Part shown: one piece after another, positions 41,936 through 49,863 of the stretch
Layout: each line of letters starts with the position of its first letter
How positions within the stretch are numbered: the first letter of the stretch is position 1
Assembly (NCBI GenBank): GCA_030692565.1
Contig: JAUYAO010000037.1
Span: 1-59,328 of the forward strand
Source of the DNA: Nitrospira sp.
GTDB lineage: Bacteria > Nitrospirota > Nitrospiria > Nitrospirales > Nitrospiraceae
Direction: 5' to 3'
DNA: 59,328 bases
Notes under the pieces: generated by a model
What the model was told of the DNA's origin: nothing
The model's input: only the letters and a program-made list of their open reading frames with translations
The model's database searches: none
Made by a program: the position numbers and the translations under genes

Positions 41936-43732
41936 ATGGCAGCCGAACCGCTCTCTCTCCAGAGTCCGACACCGCCTCCCGGCGCACCGACGGGGCCGTT
42001 CGTCAGCTTGCGGACGAAATTTGTCGTGTTCTTCAGCCTGATTCTGGTCCTGACCTGTTCCACGTTGAGCTGGTATTTTGTTGAGATTCGACGCGATGCC
42101 ATGCTGCAGAATCTCCATCGCCTCGGCACAATTCTCCTGACCAACATCGCGCACAACAACCATTTCCGATTTGCCGGCCTGGTCGCGGAAGATCAAACGA
42201 CCCTTCAACAGTACATCGAAGGTCTTCTCTCCATCGATGAAGTTGTCTACGTCGTCGTCATGGGCTCAAACGGCCAAGCTATCGCCCGGTACAGCAAGGG
42301 AGCGCGCCAGTCGTTGACAGATCCACAACGATCTCCCTCCCATCCGATCTATCCTCCCGCAGACATCGCCCAACGACTGGCTCAAACGCCAGCGACGGTT
42401 CCGCAAATTACCCCGCTTGCCGTCTCGGATCAGCTCACGCTCGCCCCTCAGAATCAAGGCTCCTACATGACTCAGCTATTCCCCACTCTGTCCGAGACAC
42501 TCTATGACTTTGCCTTGCCGGTGCTTCGGGCATCACCCGCACCCATCACCCCGTTTACACTCGACCCCGAATCCACGGCCATCGACGGGGCTATGATGAA
42601 ACGGCCCCCGGTGTACGGCATTATTCAAATCGGCCTCACCGATGAGCTCGTGCGTCAGGCCGTGCTGACCATGATCCAGAATGTCTTTGCCCTGACCGCC
42701 CTCATTATCGGAGCCGGCATACTCGGCGCTCACCTGCTGACCTCGCGCATTACGACTCCGTTGCGACGCCTGGCCGGGATGGCCCGCCAGGTGACTGAGG
42801 GTACGGCGCCGGTTCAACTGTCCCCGTCCACGAACGATGAGGTCGGCCAATTGACCGGGCTCTTCAATGTCATGGCCCGCTCGGTTCAAGAGCGGAATCA
42901 GGCCATTACCACCAACCTCGAGACGATCAAACAACAATTCAGTCAGCTGACCACCCTCCATCAAGCCAGCGCCGCCATTGCGAGCACCCTGGACATGAAC
43001 CACCTCCTCGACACGGTGCTCCAACTCCTGGTCGGCAATCTCGGCTTCCTGCGCATGGTGCTGGTCCTGCGGCTTGAGGAGCGTGACGTGTCCTACATCG
43101 CCCGCGTCACGGGGATCTCGCCCGAGATTGCCGAGCTCGCCTATAACCTGGAGATCCCCATACGCGACGATGGCAGCATCACTGCTGATCTGTTTCTTCG
43201 CCGCGAACCGGTGCTCATCCAGGCCCTCCAGGCCGCAGCCGACCGGATCTATCCGCCGGTGATGGACTTGCTGCAACGGGCCGGCATCTCGTCGTTTATT
43301 GCCGTTCCACTCCAGAGTCATCACGGGACCTTGGGATACATTGCCGGTGATCGCGGCGCCCAGATATGCACCGAAGAAGATCTTCATATTCTTCTGACGA
43401 TCGCCAGCCATGTGGCCGCCGCAATTGACAACGCCCGCGCCTATGCCCACCTCTCCGAGTTGACCCAGCATCTGGAAGAACGCATCCACGAGCGCACGGA
43501 GGAACTCTCTCGCGCCAATGACCAACTCCAAGCCCACGATCGACGGCGCACGACCTTCCTGTCGGTCGTGTCCCATGAATTGCGCACGCCTATGACCGCC
43601 ATTCGCAGTTTTGCCGAAAACATGCTGGATGGTGTCACCGGTCCATTGACAAGCCAACAAACGACCTACCTCACGCGGATCGAGCACAACGTGGCTCGGC
43701 TGGCCCGCATCATCAACCAGCTGTTGGATTGA
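41936..43732 (+). CDS. sensor histidine kinase, N-terminal part up to an in-frame UGA
   Basis: 598 residues: a first membrane span (TKFVVFFSLILVLTCSTLSW), a ~190-residue periplasmic sensor region, a second span (ALTALIIGAGILGAHLLTSR) and a HAMP domain (ITTPLRRLAGMARQVTEG). A GAF domain (residues ~345-500), a coiled coil and the HisKA dimerisation helix with phospho-acceptor His547 in VSHELRTPM follow. The frame stops at TGA 43730-43732 right after IINQLLD. The same frame goes on as SRLDTRKDV into an ATPase domain, so a single codon splits the kinase. It starts 12 bases after the binding-protein gene. Confidence 0.9.
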   Translation: MAAEPLSLQSPTPPPGAPTGPFVSLRTKFVVFFSLILVLTCSTLSWYFVEIRRDAMLQNLHRLGTILLTNIAHNNHFRFAGLVAEDQTTLQQYIEGLLSIDEVVYVVVMGSNGQAIARYSKGARQSLTDPQRSPSHPIYPPADIAQRLAQTPATVPQITPLAVSDQLTLAPQNQGSYMTQLFPTLSETLYDFALPVLRASPAPITPFTLDPESTAIDGAMMKRPPVYGIIQIGLTDELVRQAVLTMIQNVFALTALIIGAGILGAHLLTSRITTPLRRLAGMARQVTEGTAPVQLSPSTNDEVGQLTGLFNVMARSVQERNQAITTNLETIKQQFSQLTTLHQASAAIASTLDMNHLLDTVLQLLVGNLGFLRMVLVLRLEERDVSYIARVTGISPEIAELAYNLEIPIRDDGSITADLFLRREPVLIQALQAAADRIYPPVMDLLQRAGISSFIAVPLQSHHGTLGYIAGDRGAQICTEEDLHILLTIASHVAAAIDNARAYAHLSELTQHLEERIHERTEELSRANDQLQAHDRRRTTFLSVVSHELRTPMTAIRSFAENMLDGVTGPLTSQQTTYLTRIEHNVARLARIINQLLD

Positions 43733-43738
43733 TCGCGG

Positions 43739-44254
43739 TTGGATACCCGCAAAGATGTGCTTCGGCCTGAACCGGTCTGCATTGCAGAGATTGCCGCCAC
43801 TGCCGCAGAGGGCTTGCAGACGGTCGCAGCAGAAAAACAGATCGCCCTGCGGATCCAGCCGAAGCGCCCCCTCCCCAGAATTTTCGGCGACCGCGACAAG
43901 CTGGAGCAAATTCTCTGGAATCTGATCGGCAACGCCATCAAGTTCACCCCTCCCGGCGGGGCTGTCACCGTCACGTTTTCTTGTGATGCTGCCGGGATGG
44001 TCAAGACCTGCGTGGCCGATACCGGATGCGGGATTGATCCGCTCCACTTACCGAGCGTCTTCAACGAATTTTCAAAAGTGCCGTCGTCGATGCCGTCGTC
44101 GCAAGGGGCTCAATTGGGCCTGTTCATTACCAAAACCTTGATCACGATGCACCGGGGAGAAATCTGGGCGGAGAGCACCCCCGGTCGAGGAACCTGTATC
44201 TGTTTTACGCTGCCGATCGCGCCAACTCCGGAGACGTACCGGCAACCGCAATGA
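43739..44254 (+). CDS. histidine kinase ATPase part downstream of the UGA
   Basis: The 171 residues following the in-frame stop hold the complete HATPase_c domain: N box LEQILWNLIGNAIKFTPPGG, G1 box VADTGCGID, F-box region FNEFSK and a G2 box altered to GAQLGLFITK. No Shine-Dalgarno precedes the TTG at 43739, so independent translation is doubtful. It is best read as the second half of the kinase at 41936. Without read-through or a corrected base the kinase cannot phosphorylate itself. Confidence 0.85.
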   Translation: MDTRKDVLRPEPVCIAEIAATAAEGLQTVAAEKQIALRIQPKRPLPRIFGDRDKLEQILWNLIGNAIKFTPPGGAVTVTFSCDAAGMVKTCVADTGCGIDPLHLPSVFNEFSKVPSSMPSSQGAQLGLFITKTLITMHRGEIWAESTPGRGTCICFTLPIAPTPETYRQPQ

Positions 44255-44371
44255 GGTGGCACAGGTTGGCCCACCGTGAGGCTCTTTGCCCGTATAGGCC
44301 ATCAACAGGCCATATATTTTTCTCTATGAAGTCACTACACTTCCGAAGACTGAACAGGGGGCTTGCACGCT

Positions 44372-45811
44372 ATGCGCGCCAAAATCCTCCTCGTCGATGA
44401 TGACCGGGATATTCTGCTCGGTCTGGAAAACCGCATCACATGGATGGGGCATGAACCCCTGACCGCGAGCGACGGGGCAGAGGCGCTGCGACTTATTGAA
44501 CAGGAGGCACCGGATCTCGTCCTCCTCGATCTGGAACTCCCCCATCGCTCCGGGCTGGAAGTGTTACAACAGGTTCGGGAAACCGCCACCGCTGCCTCAG
44601 CGCCCGACTCGGAGACTCCCTTACCCACCTATACCACACCGCTGATTATTATCCTGACCGCCTTCGGCACGATCGAGCGCGCGGTGCAAGCCATGCACTT
44701 AGGCGCCTTCGACTTCCTGACCAAGCCCTTCACGGCCGACCACCTCACGGTCGTGATCAAGAAAGCGCTTGAGACCCTCGCGCTGGATCGCCATGTCGAG
44801 GTCCTCCGCAAGGAGGTCGAGGGACAGTACGATCCTATCATCGGAACCAATCAGAAAATGGCCGCACAACTCGCCATCGCCAAGCAAGCGGCAGCCACGC
44901 CGGTCACCGTCCTGTTGCTCGGCGAGACCGGTACCGGGAAAGAAGTGATTGCGCGCGCCATTCACCGCTGGAGCCCACGACGGGATAAGCCGTTCGTCGC
45001 GGTGAACTGCGCGGCCTTACCGGATACCCTCCTGGAGAATGAGCTGTTTGGACATGAACGAGGTGCCTACACCGGCGCACTGAAGCGTGAACCCGGAAAA
45101 ATTGAAATCGCCGAAGGAGGCACCGTTTTCCTGGACGAGATCGGCGATATGCCGATGCTCATGCAGAGCCACCTCTTACGCGTGCTTCAGGATCAGACCT
45201 TCTACCGGGTGGGCGGCACGCAGCTCATTCGGACCAATGTCCGGTTTATTGCCGCGACGAACAAAGATTTGCGGCAGGCCATCCGCCAGGGGATCTTTCG
45301 GGAAGACTTGTATTACCGACTTGCCGTCATCGCCAGCACGCTGCCCCCACTGCGGGAGCGCCTGGATGACCTAGTAGCTCTGTCCGAGCATTTCCTCCGG
45401 CGTGCCGCCGGACTCGGAAGCTATCGCCAGTACACACTGAGCGACCGCGCGCTCACGCTCATGCGCCAATATCATTGGCCGGGAAATGTCCGCGAGCTGG
45501 AGAATGTGCTGACCCGCGCCGTCATCCTCTCCACGAGCGCGACGATTGAGCCATCGCAGATGTCGCTCATGGCGGTCGCATCGACACCCGATCCGGACTC
45601 CGGACCGAACCCGTCGCTGCATGCCTATCATGAAATGATGGAGACCTACAGCAAGAAAGTGCTGGAGACAGCGCTTCAGCAGAACGGATGGAACCAAACG
45701 AAAGCCGCTGAAGCGCTGAAGCTCCAGCGCACCTACTTCACCAAACTGCTTCGCCAGAAACAGATCTCCGGCCATCCTCCCTCACCTCATTCTGACAATG
45801 AGGCGAAATAG
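44372..45811 (+). CDS. NtrC-family sigma-54-dependent response regulator
   Basis: A 479-residue activator from ATG 44372 (AGGGGG 10 bases ahead). The receiver domain has LLVDDDRD, Asp53 in VLLDLELPHR and FLTKPFT; the AAA+ domain has Walker A GETGTGKE, the sigma-54 contact loop as GAYTGA (usual GAFTGA) and Walker B FLDEIGDM; the C-terminal Fis-type helix-turn-helix has NGWNQTKAAEALKLQRTYFT. It should activate sigma-54 promoters when phosphorylated, probably by the interrupted kinase upstream. No -24/-12 promoter was identified nearby. Confidence 0.95.
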   Translation: MRAKILLVDDDRDILLGLENRITWMGHEPLTASDGAEALRLIEQEAPDLVLLDLELPHRSGLEVLQQVRETATAASAPDSETPLPTYTTPLIIILTAFGTIERAVQAMHLGAFDFLTKPFTADHLTVVIKKALETLALDRHVEVLRKEVEGQYDPIIGTNQKMAAQLAIAKQAAATPVTVLLLGETGTGKEVIARAIHRWSPRRDKPFVAVNCAALPDTLLENELFGHERGAYTGALKREPGKIEIAEGGTVFLDEIGDMPMLMQSHLLRVLQDQTFYRVGGTQLIRTNVRFIAATNKDLRQAIRQGIFREDLYYRLAVIASTLPPLRERLDDLVALSEHFLRRAAGLGSYRQYTLSDRALTLMRQYHWPGNVRELENVLTRAVILSTSATIEPSQMSLMAVASTPDPDSGPNPSLHAYHEMMETYSKKVLETALQQNGWNQTKAAEALKLQRTYFTKLLRQKQISGHPPSPHSDNEAK

Positions 45812-45868
45812 CTACTGATCGACAGCGTGCGTATTCAGCCAACACTTCGACTCCGCAACATCCCGAGC

Positions 45869-46009
45869 CTATGGGTACTTGAGTTTGCACCGGAACAGAT
45901 CGTCTTCCGCCTTCGCCAGCCACTTCAGCAGATCATCGAATCCCTGATCGGTGAGGTTCTCGACTCGATAGCCGGTGGTCTTGCGGTGAGAATTAGGTAT
46001 CCGCCGCCA
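45869..46009 (-). CDS. possible gene fragment
   Basis: A minus-strand frame with no start codon gives IPNSHRKTTGYRVENLTDQG, then FDDLLKWLAKAEDDLFRCKL and KYP, with protein-like composition. It begins just after the stop of the gene at 45993 in another frame. It could be the tail of that gene displaced by a frameshift, or a degraded gene. Confidence 0.3.
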   Translation of the reverse strand, partial: WRRIPNSHRKTTGYRVENLTDQGFDDLLKWLAKAEDDLFRCKLKYP

Positions 46010-46283
46010 TCACGACGGTCTCCAGAAACATGAGATCGTTCCATGTCACCTGCATAGTGAATCCAAAACATTCCTTGAAGTCCTTCGACTCGCACTCAAC
46101 TCCTTCGACACACCACTCCAACTCCTCCAGCTGCTTCAACAGAATATCATACATATCCGGATCGATAAAATGATGCAGGCCCTTCACATAGGAAACAATA
46201 TCTTGAAGCTGCTGATGCCGCTCGGCGCTCACGATCAATTCAGCCGACTCGGGCGGATTCGATTTCGGTTCAGGTTCAGCCAT
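45993..46283 (-). CDS. hypothetical protein
   Basis: A 96-residue acidic soluble protein from ATG 46283 (GGGGA just ahead). It reads MAEPEPKSNPPESAELIVSA, then a helical region (HQQLQDIVSYVKGLHHFIDP; MYDILLKQLEELEWCVEGVE) and an end with FGFTMQVTWNDLMFLETVV. No family is recognised. It is divergent from the small zinc-ribbon-like gene at 46409. Confidence 0.65.
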   Translation of the reverse strand: MAEPEPKSNPPESAELIVSAERHQQLQDIVSYVKGLHHFIDPDMYDILLKQLEELEWCVEGVECESKDFKECFGFTMQVTWNDLMFLETVVMAADT

Positions 46284-46408
46284 ATATCCCCGGGCAACCG
46301 CTATGCGGCCCCTGCCGCACAGATTGAGCGCGCGATTGTATCCGGCCCCCCGGCGAGGCGCAATCCCATCCCCCACACAACCCGATTGACTGTTGATATA
46401 CTGCGTCT

Positions 46409-46717
46409 ATGACAAACCCTGACGCCCCCGGATACACACCCTGCCCGCTGGATGCCGGACCAATCCCATTGATTGGCGAACATCGCACGAAGTCTCAGCC
46501 GCTCATCCGGTTCTATTATTGCCGGTTCTGCGATCAGGTGTTTGCCTTCACGGCGACCGCACAACGCCGGATTGGGGAAGGATTGGTGGCTTCGTTCAGA
46601 AGGCAGTCGCCAGGCGGGAAATGGGAACTGCTCGACCGATCAGGAGCCGAACGCCTGGGTGGGATCGCACAGGCCGCTATTGCGACCCTGAAGCCCAATA
46701 GCGACGGCACCCTCTAA
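46409..46717 (+). CDS. small protein with a CxxC motif
   Basis: A 102-residue protein; FYYCRFCDQVFAFTATAQRR holds one CxxC, and an earlier Cys and His (TPCPL, GEHR) might complete a metal site. SFRRQSPGGKWELLDRSGAE follows. No export signal. No family is recognised. It may be a zinc-binding regulator. Confidence 0.6.
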   Translation: MTNPDAPGYTPCPLDAGPIPLIGEHRTKSQPLIRFYYCRFCDQVFAFTATAQRRIGEGLVASFRRQSPGGKWELLDRSGAERLGGIAQAAIATLKPNSDGTL

Positions 46718-46819
46718 CCCATCCCGCGTCATTACACGAATCTATCCCGTACGGCGTACGCAGATTTTCCCTTGAGATTCGCCGGTCCGGCGCGCCAGCG
46801 CACCGATCGGAATGGCGAC

Positions 46820-46987
46820 TCAGGCCGCTCGCCTGAACGGCACCCCTGACTCAGGTGCGGAGGACGGCCCGGACGGGCCTTTCATCTCAGCCATATGGCG
46901 ATGCTCCGCATCACTTTCTCCCGTCAGCGACCAGACCAGCAGGCCCACAAGCGCACTTACCGTCACCAGACCAATGAGGATAACCAT
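46820..46987 (-). CDS. small single-span membrane protein
   Basis: A 55-residue protein from ATG 46987 with GGGGG 6 bases upstream. A membrane helix (MVILIGLVTVSALVGLLVWS) is followed by a polar tail (LTGESDAEHRHMAEMKG and on). The layout, span first and charged tail after, matches the protein at 37426-37599. No family is recognised. Confidence 0.55.
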   Translation of the reverse strand: MVILIGLVTVSALVGLLVWSLTGESDAEHRHMAEMKGPSGPSSAPESGVPFRRAA

Positions 46988-47094
46988 GATCCCCCTCACA
47001 ATCTTCCGATAGACTCATCCTGTTTCCACGAACCAACCGGCGTTCAACGGGCGGCTGACACCGGCAACGGGAATCAGCCGCCCCCGTCACACAA

Positions 47095-48045
47095 CTACGC
47101 CGCCAGGCGATAGACCCAGCGATCACGCTCGCGCCGAAGATCGGCTGAAGCCTTTGCTTCCCGGCTCATGGCGGACAGCCTCAACCCGCTGAAAAACACC
47201 GCGCCCATTCCGATCATCGCAGCAAAAAGATACCCGAGCGGAATCCCGGGCCAGACCATCGCCGGATCCGACACCATCGTAGCGGCCGTCGGCATCGCGC
47301 GTGCCACCATAACCTGATCGGCCTGTTCCGTCATCGTCGCCGTGCGATCCACCGCCGCCAGCAACGTCCCCAACTGATATTGATTCGCCCCCCAGGCCTC
47401 TTCCAGCCCGGTCCTGGCCTGCGCCACATGGACAATCGCCACACCCAACTGCTCCTGAACCACGGCCGCCCGAGCGGCATAGTCCCGGCTGGCATCCACA
47501 ATCCAGCGACCAAGCAACGGCTGCCAGGTCGCTGCGAATGCCCCCTGCATGCGCCCGCCCAATTGCTCCGCGGCAGCGATCGCGTCGCGATTGTAATCAG
47601 AGACATAGTGATCCGCCGAAAGGATGCCGCTGCGCAATCCGCGCCTGGTGGCATTCACGATGGAACGCCCCATGACTGCCTGCACGCGGGCCGCATGGTC
47701 ATCGGGCATCGTCGCTGCACGGTCCATGATAAATCCGAAGGGACCGCCGGGAAGGGATTGCAGGCTATAGTGCGCGAGTAACGCCTGATCCCATTCCAAG
47801 GTCGCCTGAGCCGTCATGCGATCGCTCTGCCGCTGCAACAACGTGCGCTCGACAATGGCGCGCCCAAGAGCAGGCTGCAACCACACCATTCCGTTCGCTG
47901 AACTGGAGAATGGCTCACCCATCGCCGGTGGCGTGGCGACGAGGAAAGTGCCGGTGGTGGCCACGAAGAGGAACAGCGCGCCGAACACAATGGCGCACAT
48001 GCCGAATCCAACGATGATGTCGATACCGCTATAGCGATAGGTCAT
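47095..48045 (-). CDS. hypothetical membrane protein
   Basis: A 316-residue protein with membrane spans at both ends (IIVGFGMCAIVFGALFLFVA; IPLGYLFAAMIGMGAVFFSG) and a large helical middle of about 200 residues, presumably periplasmic, rich in Ala and Gln. The C-terminus is basic and cytoplasmic. AAAGGAGG, nearly the full anti-Shine-Dalgarno, precedes the ATG, so expression may be high. Two palindromes lie in its upstream region. No family is recognised. Confidence 0.75.
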   Translation of the reverse strand: MTYRYSGIDIIVGFGMCAIVFGALFLFVATTGTFLVATPPAMGEPFSSSANGMVWLQPALGRAIVERTLLQRQSDRMTAQATLEWDQALLAHYSLQSLPGGPFGFIMDRAATMPDDHAARVQAVMGRSIVNATRRGLRSGILSADHYVSDYNRDAIAAAEQLGGRMQGAFAATWQPLLGRWIVDASRDYAARAAVVQEQLGVAIVHVAQARTGLEEAWGANQYQLGTLLAAVDRTATMTEQADQVMVARAMPTAATMVSDPAMVWPGIPLGYLFAAMIGMGAVFFSGLRLSAMSREAKASADLRRERDRWVYRLAA

Positions 48046-48136
48046 GACAACCTCCTTTCCGTCTCAGGCAATCCGACAAACGGCAGATTAGCCGCGACAG
48101 TTCGTGCCTGATTCGGGTGGCTTGATGTGAAGAAGC

Positions 48137-48185
48137 GGCACCGGAGACGGTGCCCGACGCGAGAGTCGCTAAACGACCGGTCGTT
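48137..48185. promoter_or_regulatory. two palindromes upstream of a membrane protein gene
   Basis: GGCACCG-GAGA-CGGTGCC (48137-48154) and the perfect 14-base palindrome AACGACCGGTCGTT (48172-48185). The latter has the form of a TetR-type operator. Both lie 90-140 bases upstream of the start at 48045 on the minus strand. Confidence 0.5.
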
Positions 48186-48492
48186 CGCCCCGTTGGGGTA
48201 TAGTCGACCGCCCGTCTGGTGAGAGAAAAACACCCGGCAGGTCCGGACCGATGGATTGAAGCTCCACGGAGGACCATAACACCACCTACAGAATGAGGCG
48301 GCTGCACGAAGATATTATTAGCCTACGCCCCGATACTGTCGGACGCAAGGGCGGGCAGAGTCCTGCTGCTAGCCGATCTGCGCGAAAGCCTCCGCCCGTT
48401 GCTCCATTCACCGCGCCAAAGTTCTCGCGACCTCATTGGCATCGAGGAGAATCCAACACGCAACTGAATGAGGTGTCGGCATTGAAATCGAA
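48186..48492. other. intergenic region, no gene seen
   Basis: Only short frames of poor composition. GGTATAGTCGACC near 48197-48209 includes TATAGT on the plus strand and TATACC on the minus strand, but no matching -35 box was found. Confidence 0.4.
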
Positions 48493-48891
48493 TCAGGAGA
48501 TAAATTGCGCATCGTCAGCTGAGAGTTCGCGATCTGGAATCAGGACTCCATCGAACACCGATGTTGGGGGTGGAAAGGGTCTTCCATGAAAAATATTTTC
48601 ATGAGCCCACGTGATTGGATCAGCCGCGCAACCCGGACCACACGCCCGCCTCATCCCCTCACGCACCCCTTCGACGGAGTATCGGAAACTCAAAATAGCC
48701 GGATCGACGACGGTCATCGACTTGCCACACCTCACAGTGCGGACAACTGAATGGCCGGAAACTATTGCCAGCAAACAATCTGCGCCGATCGCATTCCATG
48801 TCGCATACGCAAGGCGATCATCGACAACCTGACTTTCAACGGAGCAACTCAGATACGTCACCCTGCCCCAGCCAACCTTCCCGCCTCGCAA
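48493..48891 (-). CDS. hypothetical protein, doubtful
   Basis: A 132-residue frame. Its middle (SVESQVVDDRLAYATWNAIG; CLLAIVSGHSVVRTVRCGKS) looks protein-like, but no Shine-Dalgarno or family supports it, and the opposite strand also has a frame. GTG 48858 might be the real start. Confidence 0.3.
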   Translation of the reverse strand: MRGGKVGWGRVTYLSCSVESQVVDDRLAYATWNAIGADCLLAIVSGHSVVRTVRCGKSMTVVDPAILSFRYSVEGVREGMRRACGPGCAADPITWAHENIFHGRPFPPPTSVFDGVLIPDRELSADDAQFIS

Positions 48892-48961
48892 AGGGGCGGA
48901 TCACGGGATAGCGAAGCCCCGTCCGTTTTCTGACCGACCAGCAAAATCCGCACGGAAGTAA

Positions 48962-48990
48962 TTTACTCGCCGCGCAATCTCTGCTATACC
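48962..48990 (+). promoter_or_regulatory. promoter of the Lys/Ala-rich peptide
   Basis: TTTACT (48962-48967) and TATACC (48985-48990), with the ideal 17-base spacer, about 50 bases before the ATG at 49039. Confidence 0.6.
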
Positions 48991-49038
48991 TGTCACATCG
49001 AATCACAACTTTTTACACCGAAGGGGGGTGAAGTACTC

Positions 49039-49104
49039 ATGGCCACGAAGAAAGCAGCAGCGAAGAAGCCTGTAAAAAAGGCTGCCGCGAAGAAGAAGAA
49101 GTAG
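49039..49104 (+). CDS. 21-residue Lys/Ala-rich histone-like peptide
   Basis: ATG 49039 to TAG 49104 encodes 21 residues: MATKKAAAKKPV followed by KKAAAKKKK. It has 11 Lys, 7 Ala and one Pro, arranged as two KKAAAKK units around PV, like the tail of bacterial histone-H1-like proteins. GGGGGG lies upstream (49023-49028), followed by a promoter-to-hairpin layout that isolates it as its own transcription unit. A role in nucleic-acid compaction or ribosome binding is an inference from composition. Confidence 0.7.
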   Translation: MATKKAAAKKPVKKAAAKKKK

Positions 49105-49113
49105 TCGCACCAT

Positions 49114-49141
49114 GAGGAGGCGACGGTCACGTCGCCTCCTC
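49114..49141 (+). terminator. hairpin after the Lys/Ala-rich peptide
   Basis: A perfect 11-base stem (GAGGAGGCGAC / GTCGCCTCCTC) with a 6-base loop, 9 bases after the stop. It is followed by a CT-rich run, not by pure T, so termination may be partial or rely on the stem's stability. Confidence 0.65.
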
Positions 49142-49520
49142 GCCTCTCTCCCTCACTCACACTCACATCCCACTCCCGTCATTCCGACTCACAGCTCGAA
49201 CAAGATTTCTCCATTCACTTTTCATCGTCGGGTGTCCGCCGGCTCCATCATCGTTCCTACGATCCGATGAGACAGCCCCATCAGTGACTCCCCCTCCATA
49301 TCCCATCCCGTCCACCTCGCCCCCCGAGTTCCCGACCCATTCAAAATCGAAAACTCGCGAGCAGGTCTCATCGCTCTCCAGAACATTCCGATGCAGCGGC
49401 ATACAGAAGGAGGGGGACAGGGGGAAAGACCAGAGGGCAAACGCACAGCTTGGAGAGGAGAAACCCATCACGATTGATGGGGTGGGGTCTGAAGACACTG
49501 AGGCAAGAATGCCACAAGGC
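49142..49520. other. intergenic pyrimidine-rich region, no confident gene
   Basis: The left half is strongly C/T-rich on the plus strand. A frame at 49284-49538 exists but has low-complexity composition and no ribosome site, so it is not called. Confidence 0.4.
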
Positions 49521-49556
49521 AAAAAAAAGGGGAGGTGATGGCCACATCACCTCCCC
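49521..49556 (-). terminator. strong minus-strand terminator with no assigned gene
   Basis: Stem GGGGAGGTGATG / CATCACCTCCCC (12 of 12) with a 4-base loop, followed on the minus strand by eight T. It ends a transcript coming from the right. No minus-strand coding frame ends before it; a -10-like TAAGAT (49615-49610) would give an RNA of about 80 nt. Confidence 0.85.
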
Positions 49557-49631
49557 GACTTCCTAACCGCTGGGTGAAGACCCAAGGCGACCAAGAAAGC
49601 AGCAAGGGGATCTTAGCACGAACAAGCCATA

Positions 49632-49673
49632 GAAAACACGATAGAAAAATACTTAATTTTCTAACGTGTTTTC
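49632..49673. repeat. AT-rich near-perfect palindrome
   Basis: Arms of 17 bases, GAAAACACGATAGAAAA and TTTTCTAACGTGTTTTC, pair at 16 of 17 positions across an 8-base centre (ATACTTAA). It stands out from the GC-rich surroundings. It lies between the orphan terminator and the MtfA-like gene and could be an operator, a recombination site or a cruciform. Confidence 0.7.
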
Positions 49674-49863
49674 AACAAGTTGCATGCTCAATATCGCAAA
49701 CATTCCGTCCTGGACATAGAGAAAGCAAGGGACTGAATCCAGAGTTCGATCCGGAGCGCAGAAGCCTGAATCGGCATCCGTAAAACGCAGACCGAGATCA
49801 CCACGAGGCGGTTCAGAGTAGAATCGCGACAGGGCAAGTGCCTACTCCCGGGAGATCAACTCG

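Noticed and set aside
43730-43732. UGA as selenocysteine
   Set aside because: The position normally holds Leu in histidine kinases and no SECIS-like hairpin is evident directly after the codon.
42533-44047. A 504-residue minus-strand frame opposite the histidine kinase
   Set aside because: It has no domain and exists because of GC-rich codon use in the kinase gene.
49284-49538. An 84-codon frame ending in KKKGR before a hairpin
   Set aside because: It starts in a pyrimidine-rich stretch, has no ribosome site and no family; its end overlaps a terminator that belongs to the other strand.
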